Under the pieces are notes generated by a model that saw nothing but the letters and a program-made list of their open reading frames with translations, was not told where the DNA came from and made no database searches. The translations under genes were made by a program, and so were the position numbers. Shown here one piece after another: positions 1-8,292 of a DNA stretch of 58,786 bases (the stretch's first letter is position 1; every line of letters starts with the position of its first letter). The stretch is from the NCBI GenBank assembly GCA_030527925.1, contig JAUMZW010000010.1:1-58786 (forward strand), written 5' to 3'. Source of the DNA: Streptococcus sp. (GTDB lineage Bacteria > Bacillota > Bacilli > Lactobacillales > Streptococcaceae).

Positions 1-2
1 CA

Positions 3-419
3 GGTTTTGACAAACCCGAAGGAAAAGTGACAGAAACAACTCCACCGGTAAGGTTTGATAAACCCGAAGGAAAAGTGACAGAAACAATTCCTCCAGTAGA
101 ATTTGAAAAACCAAATATTGATGTTCCTACTTATCCAAATAGTGATAAGCCATATGTGAGTGTTCCACCCCTACCAAGTGTTAATAGACCACAGTTAAAT
201 ATGTCAACACTTCCAATGAGTGATAAATCAATAATAAAAACAGCTTCATTTGCTGGTAAGGACTCAGTTGTATTAGGAATGGCAACTAAAGAACACAAAG
301 AAGAACTTCCAAAAACTGCAGAAACAAGGTCAGAATTAGTTTCAGCTATTGGAATGGCATCATTCGTTTCAGGTATAGTTGGACTTAAATCTTATAAAGG
401 AAAATATGGAAAATCATAA
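3..419 (+). CDS. C-terminal part of a wall-anchored repeat surface protein (5' end outside window)
   Basis: The frame is open to the left edge, so this is only the C-terminal end of a longer gene. The visible part begins with proline-rich 16-residue repeats (FDKPEGKVTETTPPV and a near copy, 48 bp each), then degenerate proline-rich repeats. It ends with LPKTA (bases 306-320), a hydrophobic stretch of about 20 residues and a basic tail (KSYKGKYGKS). That is the layout of a sortase substrate: a proline-rich wall-spanning stalk, then a sorting signal. The motif is LPKTA rather than the canonical LPXTG. A GTG at 27 is a possible start in frame but has no support as the true start. The ligand or function of the missing N-terminal region cannot be known. 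Confidence 0.75.
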   Translation, partial: GFDKPEGKVTETTPPVRFDKPEGKVTETIPPVEFEKPNIDVPTYPNSDKPYVSVPPLPSVNRPQLNMSTLPMSDKSIIKTASFAGKDSVVLGMATKEHKEELPKTAETRSELVSAIGMASFVSGIVGLKSYKGKYGKS

Positions 420-553
420 ACTATTACGTATGATTTAATCATTCTTAAATAATAGAGTATCACATTTTGAATGCTAAAGCCTAGTAAATTAAGTTTTATG
501 AATTGCTTAGGGTGATTTATATCTTAAAAAAGGGGACTGTTTCACACCAAAAT

Positions 554-582
554 CCCGCCAAGTCTAACTTGGCGGGGTTTTA
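554..582 (+). terminator. Rho-independent terminator
   Basis: A perfect 10-bp stem (554-563 with 567-576, CCCGCCAAGT arm) with a 3-nt loop is followed by a T-rich tract. It lies between the surface protein and the IS remnants. It could serve the surface protein gene or belong to an IS end. The stretch 420-553 holds nothing else that I recognise. Confidence 0.8.
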
Positions 583-618
583 TTAAGTCCTTTGTCAACT
601 GTAGTGGGTGACCTATAA

Positions 619-1345
619 TTAAGCATGAGAGGAGACGAAGTTCGTCTTCTCTTTTGTGATATTCAAAGCGATATAGATACGTTGTTTGAAGTTTTCAAAG
701 TTCCGATAACCAAAAGCATTTCGTTTGGTGTCTTTGATCAGCTTGTTTGTTGCTTCTAGTTTAGTGTTAGAATAAGGTAATTTAATGGCATTAGTGATGT
801 AGATTTTATAACGAATAAAGGTATTTAAAGTCGTTTTAACGGTATAATTTAGATAAGGTAGCTCATCCTGTATTAGGTCAAAGAAATACTTAACATTCTT
901 CTCTTGCAAGTGAAAAAGCAAGAGTTGGTAGAGGTCGTAGTAAACTTTTAATTAAGGAAACAGATTGAAAATCCTATTCAGACATTCTCTAGGTGTGAGT
1001 GTTTCTCTAAAAGTCCTAGAATAAAAGGTGTTTAAAGATAGTTTTCTGCTATCCTTTTGAATCAGTTTCCAATAATATTTAAGAGCTTGGTATTCAAGGG
1101 AGTTCTTAGGGAATTGTTTCATGATTTGGATTCTGGTTTTATTAAGGGCTCTGTGCATGTGTTGAACAATATGGAAACGATCTAGCACTATTTTAGCTTT
1201 TGGAAACAGGATTTCGATGATGAGAATGTAACTTTCAGACATGTCAACAGTCACCACTTTAACTCTGTTTCTGGCTTCTTTTGAGTACTTAAAGAAATGG
1301 TTTCGAATAGTTGTTTTGCGTCTATTTGATGTTCGTATTATTTCA
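619..1345 (-). pseudogene. ISL3-family transposase remnant
   Basis: Read on the minus strand this is the C-terminal two thirds of an ISL3-type DDE transposase. Recognisable stretches are TIRNHFFKYS, VKVVTVDMSESY, AKIVLDRFHIVQH and, near the end, YSNTKLEATNKLIK and GYRNF. ISL3 transposases are usually a little over 400 residues; fewer than 260 codons remain. An in-frame TAA at 952-954 (after NLFP, before LKVYYDLYQLL) breaks the frame. The N-terminal part is missing and replaced by the end of an IS3-type element from about 1335-1350, so a second IS landed in this gene. It cannot make an active transposase. Confidence 0.85.
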
Positions 1346-1557
1346 TGGACACTTTTTGACAGAATAGTATCTAACCAAAGAAGAGGTCTAAATGTCACAA
1401 CAATAGACACAAGAATTTAAAGAAACTATCATTCAATTGCATAAATCAGGTCAGACTGTTGGAGAACTTGTTAAGGAGTACGGTATTGCTAAGCCAGTAA
1501 TCTATATGGGCACATTTAAAAACTCACTAAATACTCCAAAAATGAGATAATAGACTA
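1335..1557 (+). mobile_element. IS3-family left-end fragment, copy A
   Basis: This fragment starts with GTATTATTTCATGGACAC and runs through AGAATAGTATCTAACCAAAG into a short reading frame: M-S-Q-Q-stop, then TQEFKETIIQLHKSGQTVGEL and EYGIAKPVIY. That resembles the helix-turn-helix orfA start of IS3-family elements. Closely related ends occur at 2112-2286 (opposite strand) and at 58631-58786. The fragment stops after about 200 bp without the DDE transposase. The amber codon at position 5 is shared with the other copies. It interrupts the ISL3 remnant on its left. Confidence 0.7.
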
Positions 1558-1579
1558 AAAAGGAATGAGGAGAACTGTT

Positions 1580-1999
1580 ATGCACTTGTTCACAGACGAT
1601 GAAAAAATTTTGTCAAAACTAGCTGAAAAAGGCAATCCCTTAGAACGTCTTGATGCCGTTATGGACTGGAATCTTTTTCTTCCCTTACTGTCAGAATTAT
1701 TCAGTCGTAAAGATAAAGTCATCAGTCGTGGTGGTCGTCCTCACCTAGATTATCTCATGATGTTCAAAGTACTCTTGCTTCAACGTCTCCACAACCTATC
1801 TGACGACGCCATGGAATACCAACTCCTTGACCGCCTCTCTTTTCGTCAGTTTGTGGGGTGCGATGAAGACACAGTCCCAGATGCTAAAACCATCTGGCTC
1901 TATCGTGAAAAAGTGGTGCAATCAGGACAAGAAAAGACACTATTTGATTTGTTCTATGTTCATCTGTCAGATGAAGGTCTAATTGCTCATTCAGATTAG
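1580..1999 (+). pseudogene. Truncated IS5-family transposase (N-terminal domain)
   Basis: A 139-codon frame begins MHLFTDDEKILSKLAEKGNP and contains RGGRPHLDYLMMFKVLLLQ, typical of the N-terminal domain of IS5-type transposases (DUF772). I start it at the ATG at 1580 because GAGGAG lies 7 nt upstream; an earlier in-frame ATG at 1565 overlaps that site. The catalytic DDE region is absent: the frame ends at residue 139 where a full protein has roughly twice to three times that length. Truncation coincides with entry into the inverted IS3 fragment and unassigned sequence at 2000-2110. Confidence 0.75.
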
Positions 2000-2111
2000 A
2001 TTAACGATGCTTCCTTTTTTTTCATGCGGATAAAGTTAGTTTTGTCGAAGTTCATGAAGGGATATGTTTGCAGAATGAGAGTTTTCAGACTTACTATAAA
2101 GTTGAATCTAT

Positions 2112-2286
2112 TTATAGATTACTGACTTAGCAATACGGTACTCCTTAACAAGTTCTGCAACGGTCTGACCTGATTTATGCAATTGAATGATAGTTTCTTT
2201 AAATTTTTATGTCTATTGTTATGGCATTTAGACCTCTCCTTTGGTTAGATACTATTCTAACAAAACGTGTCCATGAAATAATACTA
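2112..2286 (-). mobile_element. IS3-family left-end fragment, copy B (inverted)
   Basis: On the minus strand this repeats copy A: GTATTATTTCATGGACAC, AGAATAGTATCTAACCAAAG, GAGAGGTCTAAATG and FKETIIQLHKSGQTVAEL. Its reading frame is more damaged, with stops at codons 3, 5 and 7. It faces copy A in inverted orientation with the IS5 fragment between them. Confidence 0.7.
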
Positions 2287-2370
2287 ATTCAAATATGTAA
2301 TTTAAATAGATTATTAGACTTTTAAAGAGAAATTGTCTTAGTTGTAATTTCTTATAATATGAGCGTATTC

Positions 2371-2400
2371 TTGTACAAATAAAATTTAATATGATAGAAT
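2371..2400 (+). promoter_or_regulatory. spxB promoter
   Basis: TTGTAC (2371-2376), an 18-bp spacer and TAGAAT (2395-2400) preceded by TGA, an extended -10. Transcription should start near 2407, giving a leader of about 85 nt before the spxB ATG. Confidence 0.7.
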
Positions 2401-2415
2401 ATTTTAGGATAGTTA

Positions 2416-2429
2416 ATTAAGCGTTTTCA
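2416..2429 (+). promoter_or_regulatory. cre-like site in the spxB leader
   Basis: ATTAAGCGTTTTCA matches the catabolite response element consensus TGWAANCGNTNWCA at 12 of 14 positions, with a perfect AAGCGTTTTCA core. It lies just downstream of the predicted start site, where CcpA would act as a roadblock. CcpA control of spxB is documented in other streptococci; here it is inferred. Confidence 0.55.
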
Positions 2430-2490
2430 AATTTAATTGAAAGAGTTAATTGATTAAACACAGCATTTTATAATTGTGAAGGAGACTTTT

Positions 2491-4266
2491 ATGAGTCAAG
2501 GAAAAATTACTGCATCTGCAGCCATGCTTAATGTTTTAAAAACATGGGGTGTTGATACAATTTATGGTATTCCATCAGGTACTTTAAGTTCATTAATGGA
2601 TGCTCTTGCTGAAGATAAAGACATCAAGTTTTTACAAGTTCGTCATGAAGAAACTGGTGCTTTAGCTGCCGTTATGCAAGCTAAATTTGGTGGTTCAATC
2701 GGTGTTGCGGTTGGTTCAGGTGGACCTGGTGCAACTCACTTAATTAATGGTGTTTATGATGCTGCTATGGATAGTACTCCATTTTTAGCAATTCTTGGTT
2801 CACGTCCAGTTAATGAATTAAATATGGATGCATTCCAAGAATTAAATCAAAACCCAATGTATAATGGTATTGCAGTTTACAATAAACGTGTTGCTTATGC
2901 AGCTCAGTTACCAAAAGTTATTGATGAAGCTTGTCGTGCAGCAGTATCTAAAAAAGGTCCAGCCGTTGTTGAGATTCCAGTAAACTTTGGTTTTGAAGAA
3001 ATTGATGAAAATTCATACTATGGTTCAGGTAGCTATGATCGTACTTTTGTAGCACCAGGTCTTAATGAAGAAGAAATCAACAAAGCAGTAGAAATCCTTA
3101 ATAATGCAAAACGTCCAGTAATCTATGCAGGTTATGGTGGTGTTGGTGCAGGTGAATTAGTGACTGAACTGTCTCGTAAGATTAAAGCACCAATCATTAC
3201 AACAGGTAAAAACTTTGAAGCATTTGAATGGAACTACGAAGGTTTAACTGGTTCTGCTTACCGTGTTGGTTGGAAACCAGCTAATGAAGTTGTTTTTGAA
3301 GCTGATACAGTATTGTTCATGGGATGTAACTTCCCATTCTCAGAAGTTTATGAAACATTTAAAAATACTGAGAAATTTATCCAAGTTGATATTGACCCAT
3401 ACAAATTAGGGAAACGTCATGCTTTAGATGCTTCAATCTTAGGCGATGTCGCAGAAGCAACTAAAGAAATTCTTGCTAAAGTTAATCCTGTTGAGTCAAC
3501 TCCATGGTGGAGAGCTAACGTTAAAAATAACCAAAACTGGCGTGATTACATGAACAAACTTGAAGGTAAAACTGAAGGTGAGTTACAATTATACCAAGTC
3601 TACAATGCAATCAATAAATATGCTGATGAAAATGCAATTTACTCAATTGATGTTGGTAACTCTACTCAAACATCAACTCGTCACTTACATATGACACCTA
3701 AAAACATGTGGCGTACATCTCCATTGTTCGCTACAATGGGAATTGCTCTTCCTGGTGGTATCGCTGCTAAGAAAGATAATCCAGACCGTCAAGTATGGAA
3801 TATCATGGGAGATGGTGCGTTCAATATGTGCTACCCAGATGTAATTACTAACGTTCACTATAACTTACCAGTTATCAACGTTGTCTTTTCAAATGGAGAG
3901 TATGCATTTATTAAAAATAAATACGAAGACACTAACAAACATTTATTTGGTGTTGACTTCCCTAACCCAGATTATGTGAAAATTGCTGAGGCTCAAGGAG
4001 CTGTAGGATTTAAAGTTGACCGTATTGAAGATATCGATGCTGTTGTTAAAGAAGCTGTTGAACTTAACAAACAAGGTAAAACAGTACTTATTGATGCTCG
4101 TATCACTCATGACCGTCCAATCCCAGTTGAAGTTTTAGAATTGGATCCAAAACTTCATTCTGAAGAAGCAATCAAAGCATTCCGAGTTAAATATGAAGCA
4201 GATGATTTAGTACCATTCCGTCTTTACCTTGAAGAAGAAGGTCTTGAATCAAGAGCAATTAAATAA
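2491..4266 (+). CDS. spxB: Pyruvate oxidase SpxB
   Basis: 591-residue FAD- and thiamine-diphosphate-dependent oxidase that converts pyruvate, phosphate and O2 to acetyl phosphate, CO2 and H2O2 in the cytoplasm. The protein is near-identical in length and sequence to pneumococcal SpxB as I remember it. Visible landmarks are [10 protein letters not shown] (residues 51-60, with the cofactor-activating Glu), the FAD-binding middle domain, and the C-terminal ThDP motif [12 protein letters not shown] use the ATG at 2491, which has AAGGAG 6 nt upstream, rather than an in-frame GTG at 2476 that would overlap that ribosome binding site. It is monocistronic, with its own promoter and terminator. Acetyl phosphate gives ATP via acetate kinase; the H2O2 is a known interspecies weapon. 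Confidence 0.97.
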   Translation: MSQGKITASAAMLNVLKTWGVDTIYGIPSGTLSSLMDALAEDKDIKFLQVRHEETGALAAVMQAKFGGSIGVAVGSGGPGATHLINGVYDAAMDSTPFLAILGSRPVNELNMDAFQELNQNPMYNGIAVYNKRVAYAAQLPKVIDEACRAAVSKKGPAVVEIPVNFGFEEIDENSYYGSGSYDRTFVAPGLNEEEINKAVEILNNAKRPVIYAGYGGVGAGELVTELSRKIKAPIITTGKNFEAFEWNYEGLTGSAYRVGWKPANEVVFEADTVLFMGCNFPFSEVYETFKNTEKFIQVDIDPYKLGKRHALDASILGDVAEATKEILAKVNPVESTPWWRANVKNNQNWRDYMNKLEGKTEGELQLYQVYNAINKYADENAIYSIDVGNSTQTSTRHLHMTPKNMWRTSPLFATMGIALPGGIAAKKDNPDRQVWNIMGDGAFNMCYPDVITNVHYNLPVINVVFSNGEYAFIKNKYEDTNKHLFGVDFPNPDYVKIAEAQGAVGFKVDRIEDIDAVVKEAVELNKQGKTVLIDARITHDRPIPVEVLELDPKLHSEEAIKAFRVKYEADDLVPFRLYLEEEGLESRAIK

Positions 4267-4280
4267 TAGCTAAAACAAAA

Positions 4281-4309
4281 AACTAGGAAAGTATTTTCCT
4301 AGTTTTTTG
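4281..4309 (+). terminator. spxB terminator
   Basis: 10-bp stem AACTAGGAAA (4281-4290) with TTTCCTAGTT (4295-4304), a 4-nt loop, then a T run, 15 bp after the spxB stop. Confidence 0.85.
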
Positions 4310-4346
4310 TTGGTTAAACAATAATCGGTTGGATATAAATGAAATA

Positions 4347-4361
4347 TGGTAGAATTAAATT
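4347..4361 (+). promoter_or_regulatory. Leaderless promoter of the 63-codon membrane protein gene
   Basis: Extended -10 TGGTAGAAT ends at 4355, exactly 6 nt before the ATG at 4362; TTGGAT at 4329-4334 is a weak -35. No Shine-Dalgarno sequence fits. The start site should coincide with the A of ATG. Confidence 0.6.
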
Positions 4362-4553
4362 ATGACAAAGAAACAATTCATTTATCTAGCTTTTGTTTGC
4401 GCTAGTGAAGTTTATTTTTTTAATAGAGCTCTATTTAATAATGACTGGCTTTTGACTATTTTTTTAGGATGCCTCATTTTAAATCATTTAAAATGTGTCT
4501 ACATCGTTTCAAAATTAACTAATATTTTTATCAATTCCAAGAAGAAAGACTGA
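4362..4553 (+). CDS. Small membrane protein, DUF3272-like
   Basis: 63 residues: a short basic N-terminus (MTKKQF), two hydrophobic segments (about residues 5-20 and 27-47) separated by a polar loop (NRALFNNDW), and a very basic tail (NSKKKD). Size and pattern resemble the small streptococcal membrane proteins of DUF3272; the match is from memory and moderate. It is transcribed alone from a promoter that leaves no 5' leader. Its 3' end overlaps the end of birA on the opposite strand by 23 bp, so the two transcripts converge. Function unknown. Confidence 0.65.
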   Translation: MTKKQFIYLAFVCASEVYFFNRALFNNDWLLTIFLGCLILNHLKCVYIVSKLTNIFINSKKKD

Positions 4554-5466
4554 TTTCACCACTTGATAAGGTAGTTAATTCTCCATTTTGTTCAATAACT
4601 AAATGTCCCTCAGGTGTGAGGTCTACTGCTTTAGCTGTTATAAGCGTACTATTTTGTATGAAAGTAATTTCTTTTTCTAATATAAAAGAAGCATCTTTAT
4701 AGATTTTAAAAAGGTCTTGATGTGAATAGTTGAAAAAGTAGTCCCAAATTTCACAGATTAAATCTTCACGACTAATGGTTGGTTTGTCTAAAAAAAGTGA
4801 GGTTGCTTTAGCTTTTAATTCTTCAGGAAAATCTATGATATTAAAATTTATTCCTACCCCTATAAAGATATCTGTTACAAGGCCTGTTTCAACTGATGTT
4901 ATGGCTTCAGTAAGTATACCTGCTATTTTTTTTGAACCTATGTAGATATCATTGACCCATTTAATATGGGTTTTTATATTTGTTAAGTGGTAAATTGCTT
5001 TGACAATAGAGGCGGCTACTGAGATGGTGTATGCAGGTAGCTGAGAAAGTGGCAAATTCGGTTTGAGATGTAGTGTCATATAGATGCCTTTATTTTCTTG
5101 AGCAAAAAAAGTTCTATCAAATCTACCGATAGCTTGTTCCTGTTGATTGGCTAAATACAATCGTGGTTGATTAAAAGTTGGCTGATTGGATAATTTAGCA
5201 TCTTGTTGTGTTGATTTGCTATATTTTGTCATGCTAACAGGTATCTTTAATTTATTCTCAATGTTTTTAACTCTAATAAGGTCCCCCGATATTAACAGAT
5301 AGCCTTTATTTTTTACAGAATGAAAGGAGATTCCTTTGGTTTCTAGAGCTTTAATTGCTTTCCAAACAGCACTTCTTGAAATATTAAACTGTTTGGCAAT
5401 TTCTTCACCACTGATGTAATCGTTTTTGTTTTTAAGGTAATCATATAATTTTTCGTAAGTTTTCAT
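4531..5466 (-). CDS. birA: Biotin operon repressor / biotin-protein ligase BirA
   Basis: 311-residue bifunctional protein: it makes biotinyl-AMP, attaches biotin to carrier lysines (acetyl-CoA carboxylase) and represses biotin uptake genes. The N-terminal winged helix (residues 5-60, with ISGEEIAKQFNISRSAVWKAI) is clear. The ligase domain carries KWVNDIYIGSKKIAGILTE with the catalytic lysine, and a C-terminal SH3-like domain follows. The substrate loop reads AIGRFDRTFF where many homologues have a GRGR motif, so its first Gly-Arg pair is altered. The gene is divergent from metK and its promoter predicts a leaderless message. Confidence 0.93.
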   Translation of the reverse strand: MKTYEKLYDYLKNKNDYISGEEIAKQFNISRSAVWKAIKALETKGISFHSVKNKGYLLISGDLIRVKNIENKLKIPVSMTKYSKSTQQDAKLSNQPTFNQPRLYLANQQEQAIGRFDRTFFAQENKGIYMTLHLKPNLPLSQLPAYTISVAASIVKAIYHLTNIKTHIKWVNDIYIGSKKIAGILTEAITSVETGLVTDIFIGVGINFNIIDFPEELKAKATSLFLDKPTISREDLICEIWDYFFNYSHQDLFKIYKDASFILEKEITFIQNSTLITAKAVDLTPEGHLVIEQNGELTTLSSGEISLSSWN

Positions 5467-5478
5467 AAAATAAGTATA
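5467..5478 (-). promoter_or_regulatory. Leaderless promoter of birA
   Basis: On the minus strand the -10 TATACT (5478-5473) is followed by 6 nt and then the birA ATG at 5466. No ribosome binding site precedes the ATG. The -35 is not obvious. Confidence 0.5.
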
Positions 5479-5527
5479 GTATTTTTTAAAGATTTTAGCT
5501 AATTATTACTAAATTTTATGTATTTCA

Positions 5528-5536
5528 TGATACAAT
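5528..5536 (+). promoter_or_regulatory. metK promoter, extended -10
   Basis: TGATACAAT places the start site near 5543, just upstream of the SMK-box sequence. The -35 is weak. Confidence 0.55.
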
Positions 5537-5542
5537 AATTAA

Positions 5543-5651
5543 GTTAATGAGTCCCGAAAAGATAGTTTTGTCATAAAAACTAGTACTTTGTAACTTTTTA
5601 ACAATAAGTATTTTTACTTAAAACATATATTAAAAGGGGGACATTTATATG
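5543..5651 (+). promoter_or_regulatory. SMK-box (SAM-III) riboswitch of metK
   Basis: GAGTCCCGAAAAGATAG (from 5550) pairs through GTCCC (5551-5555) with the GGGAC of the ribosome binding region GGGGGACATTTAT (5636-5648). Sequestration of the Shine-Dalgarno run when S-adenosylmethionine binds is the documented mechanism of SMK boxes, which precede metK in Lactobacillales. Sequence, position and partner gene all agree, so I am confident of the class. Confidence 0.85.
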
Positions 5652-6839
5652 TCAGAACGTAAACTTTTTACATCAGAGTCTGTATCAGAAGGGCATCCAG
5701 ATAAGATTGCTGACCAAATTTCAGATGCTATTTTAGATGCTATTTTAGAGCAAGATCCTAATGCTCATGTTGCTGCAGAAACAGCTGTCTATACTGGTAC
5801 GGTACATGTATTTGGAGAAATATCGACCACAGCTTATATCGATATCAATCAGGTCGTAAGACAAACGATTGCTGAGATTGGCTATAATAATGCAGAGTAC
5901 GGATTTTCAGCGGAATCTGTTGGTGTGCATCCATCTTTGGTTGAACAATCTCCAGATATCGCACAAGGCGTTAATGAATCAATTGAAGTTAGAGATGGTA
6001 AAGAAAACGATGAATTAGATTTGATTGGTGCTGGAGATCAAGGTTTGATGTTTGGCTTTGCGATTAATGAAACACCGGAGTTAATGCCATTACCAATTTC
6101 ATTAAGTCATAAGTTGGTTAAAAAATTAGCAGATTTGCGTAAATCAGGCAATATTTCATATTTAAGACCAGATGCTAAATCACAGGTGACAGTAGAATAT
6201 GATGATAATGACAAACCAGTTCGTGTAGATACGGTTGTTATTTCAACACAGCATGATCCAGATGTATCCAATGATACTATTCATCAAGATGTCCTTGAAA
6301 AAGTAATTAAAGCTGTTATTCCATCAGAATATTTAGATGAAAAAACTAAATTTTTTATTAATCCTACAGGTAGATTTGTCATTGGTGGTCCTCAGGGAGA
6401 CTCTGGTTTGACTGGTCGTAAAATTATAGTGGATACTTATGGAGGATACTCTAGACATGGTGGTGGAGCATTTTCTGGAAAGGATGCTACAAAGGTTGAC
6501 CGATCTGCCTCTTATGCAGCACGTTACATCGCTAAGAATATTGTAGCTGCACAATTGGCTGAAAAGGCAGAGGTCCAGTTAGCTTATGCAATTGGTGTTT
6601 CTCAACCTGTATCAGTTAGAATAGATACTTTTGGGACAGCTAAAGTAAGTGAGAAATCTATAGAAGCTGCTGTTCGTCAAGTTTTTGATTTAAGACCAGC
6701 AGGAATCATAAAAATGTTAGATTTAAGACGTCCGATTTACAAACAAACTGCAGCTTATGGACATATGGGTCGAACTGATATTGAATTACCTTGGGAAAAA
6801 ACAGATAAAGTTGATGAGTTATTGGATTTATTAAAGTAA
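5649..6839 (+). CDS. metK: S-adenosylmethionine synthetase
   Basis: 396 residues, the usual length. It condenses ATP and methionine to S-adenosylmethionine, the methyl donor, in the cytoplasm as a tetramer. Visible signatures are [11 protein letters not shown] near the N-terminus, the family loop [12 protein letters not shown] and the phosphate-binding [19 protein letters not shown]. The ribosome binding site GGGGGA is part of the SMK-box riboswitch, so translation should fall when the product accumulates. Single gene with its own terminator. Confidence 0.97.
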   Translation: MSERKLFTSESVSEGHPDKIADQISDAILDAILEQDPNAHVAAETAVYTGTVHVFGEISTTAYIDINQVVRQTIAEIGYNNAEYGFSAESVGVHPSLVEQSPDIAQGVNESIEVRDGKENDELDLIGAGDQGLMFGFAINETPELMPLPISLSHKLVKKLADLRKSGNISYLRPDAKSQVTVEYDDNDKPVRVDTVVISTQHDPDVSNDTIHQDVLEKVIKAVIPSEYLDEKTKFFINPTGRFVIGGPQGDSGLTGRKIIVDTYGGYSRHGGGAFSGKDATKVDRSASYAARYIAKNIVAAQLAEKAEVQLAYAIGVSQPVSVRIDTFGTAKVSEKSIEAAVRQVFDLRPAGIIKMLDLRRPIYKQTAAYGHMGRTDIELPWEKTDKVDELLDLLK

Positions 6840-6853
6840 CAAAACAATGACGA

Positions 6854-6887
6854 AAGAAACAAATGTGTAACATTTGTTTCTTTTTTA
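6854..6887 (+). terminator. metK terminator
   Basis: Stem GAAACAAATG (6856-6865) with CATTTGTTTC (6871-6880), 5-nt loop, then a run of T. Confidence 0.85.
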
Positions 6888-6900
6888 CTTATTCTTATTC

Positions 6901-6929
6901 TTGTATTATTTATTGATTTATGATAGAAT
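6901..6929 (+). promoter_or_regulatory. murA promoter
   Basis: TTGTAT (6901-6906), 17-bp spacer, TAGAAT (6924-6929) with an upstream TGA. Start site near 6936. Confidence 0.7.
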
Positions 6930-6964
6930 GTTAGAGCTGTATTTTAGAAGAAAGAATAGTTAGT

Positions 6965-8224
6965 ATGCGAAAAATTATAATTAACGGTGGAAAAAAATTA
7001 AGAGGAGAGGTCACAATATCAGGTGCTAAAAATAGTGTTGTTGCATTGATTCCGGCAGCTTTATTGGCTGAAGATGTTGTTATTTTAGAAGGTGTTCCTG
7101 ATATTTCCGATGTTGCCAGTCTAATTGATATTTTAGAATTAATGGGAGCAAAGGTATCACGAGATGGTGATAGACTTGAAATTGATTCCCGTCAGGTTAG
7201 AAATCAACCGATGCCATATGGAAAGATAAATAGCCTTCGTGCCTCTTATTATTTTTATGGTAGTTTATTGGGACGTTTTGGCATGGCCACTGTTGGTCTT
7301 CCTGGAGGATGTGATTTGGGTCCTAGGCCTATAGATCTTCATTTAAAAGCATTTGAAGCTATGGGAGCTAAGATTTCTTATTTGGGTGACACAATGGAGT
7401 TATCGGTTGAAGATAATCTTACAGGGGCTCATATTTATATGGATACAGTTAGCGTAGGTGCAACTATTAATACTATGTTAGCTGCTGTGAGAGCAAGTGG
7501 TAGAACTATAATTGAAAATGCTGCTCGTGAACCAGAAATCATTGATGTTGCTACATTATTAAATAATATGGGGGCTCATATAAAAGGAGCAGGAACAGAT
7601 GTTATTACAATCGAGGGGGGTTCCGGTCTACACGGAACAACTCATCAAGTAATTCCTGATAGAATTGAAGCAGGTACATATATGGCACTAGCTGCTGCAA
7701 TGGGTAAAGGCATCACAATTAATAATGTTTTATATGAACATCTAGAGAGCTTTATTGCTAAGTTTGAGGAAATGGGTGTTTGTATGACTGTAGGTGAGGA
7801 TTCTATCTTTGTTGAAGAACAAAACGAGTTAAAAGCAGTATCTGTAAAGACTTCACCTTATCCAGGTTTTGCGACTGATTTGCAACAACCAATTACACCC
7901 TTGTTGTTAAAAACAAAGGGTAGAGGTAGTGTGATTGATACAATTTATGAAAAAAGAGTTAATCATATTGCGGAATTAGCTAGAATGGGAGCTAATATCT
8001 CTACTGCCAATGGAACAATTGTTTATGATGGTCCCAATAGCTTATCAGGAGCAAAAGTTAAAGCGACTGATTTACGAGCTGGTGCAGCATTGGTCATTGC
8101 TGGATTGATGGCTGATGGACAAACAGAGATTACAAATATTGAATTTATCTTACGTGGTTATTCAAATATTATTGAAAAACTCACTACCTTGGGAGCAGAT
8201 ATTAAGATTACGGACGAAAACTAA
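6965..8224 (+). CDS. murA: UDP-N-acetylglucosamine 1-carboxyvinyltransferase (MurA paralogue)
   Basis: 419 residues, a full-length EPSP-synthase-fold enzyme. It transfers enolpyruvate from PEP to UDP-GlcNAc, the first committed step of peptidoglycan synthesis. [18 protein letters not shown] carries the substrate-binding Lys22 and Asn23; the catalytic loop [16 protein letters not shown] holds Cys116, the fosfomycin target. Low-GC Gram-positives carry two paralogues (MurA and MurZ); sequence alone does not tell me which this is. It is transcribed alone between metK and the GNAT gene. The stop codon is built into the stem of its terminator. Confidence 0.95.
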   Translation: MRKIIINGGKKLRGEVTISGAKNSVVALIPAALLAEDVVILEGVPDISDVASLIDILELMGAKVSRDGDRLEIDSRQVRNQPMPYGKINSLRASYYFYGSLLGRFGMATVGLPGGCDLGPRPIDLHLKAFEAMGAKISYLGDTMELSVEDNLTGAHIYMDTVSVGATINTMLAAVRASGRTIIENAAREPEIIDVATLLNNMGAHIKGAGTDVITIEGGSGLHGTTHQVIPDRIEAGTYMALAAAMGKGITINNVLYEHLESFIAKFEEMGVCMTVGEDSIFVEEQNELKAVSVKTSPYPGFATDLQQPITPLLLKTKGRGSVIDTIYEKRVNHIAELARMGANISTANGTIVYDGPNSLSGAKVKATDLRAGAALVIAGLMADGQTEITNIEFILRGYSNIIEKLTTLGADIKITDEN

Positions 8225-8254
8225 GTGTGATGTTTATCACATTTAGTTTTTTTA
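8219..8254 (+). terminator. murA terminator (contains the stop codon)
   Basis: 13-bp stem with one G-T pair, 8219-8231 with 8236-8248, 4-nt loop GTTT, then a T run. The TAA of murA (8222-8224) lies inside the left arm. Confidence 0.85.
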
Positions 8255-8277
8255 TTCAATTTTTAATAACTGAAATA

Positions 8278-8292
8278 TGATATAATATAATT
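8278..8292 (+). promoter_or_regulatory. Leaderless promoter of the GNAT-spxR-map-yihY unit
   Basis: Extended -10 TGATATAAT ends at 8286, 6 nt before the ATG at 8293. No Shine-Dalgarno sequence. Confidence 0.65.

Noticed and set aside
3..110. Short 48-bp repeats at the window start as a CRISPR-like array
   Set aside because: The repeats are in frame and encode proline-rich protein repeats of a wall-anchored protein.
2353..2358. TATAAT at 2353 as the spxB -10
   Set aside because: The nearest -35-like hexamer leaves only 14 bp; the TTGTAC/TAGAAT pair downstream has better spacing and an extended -10.
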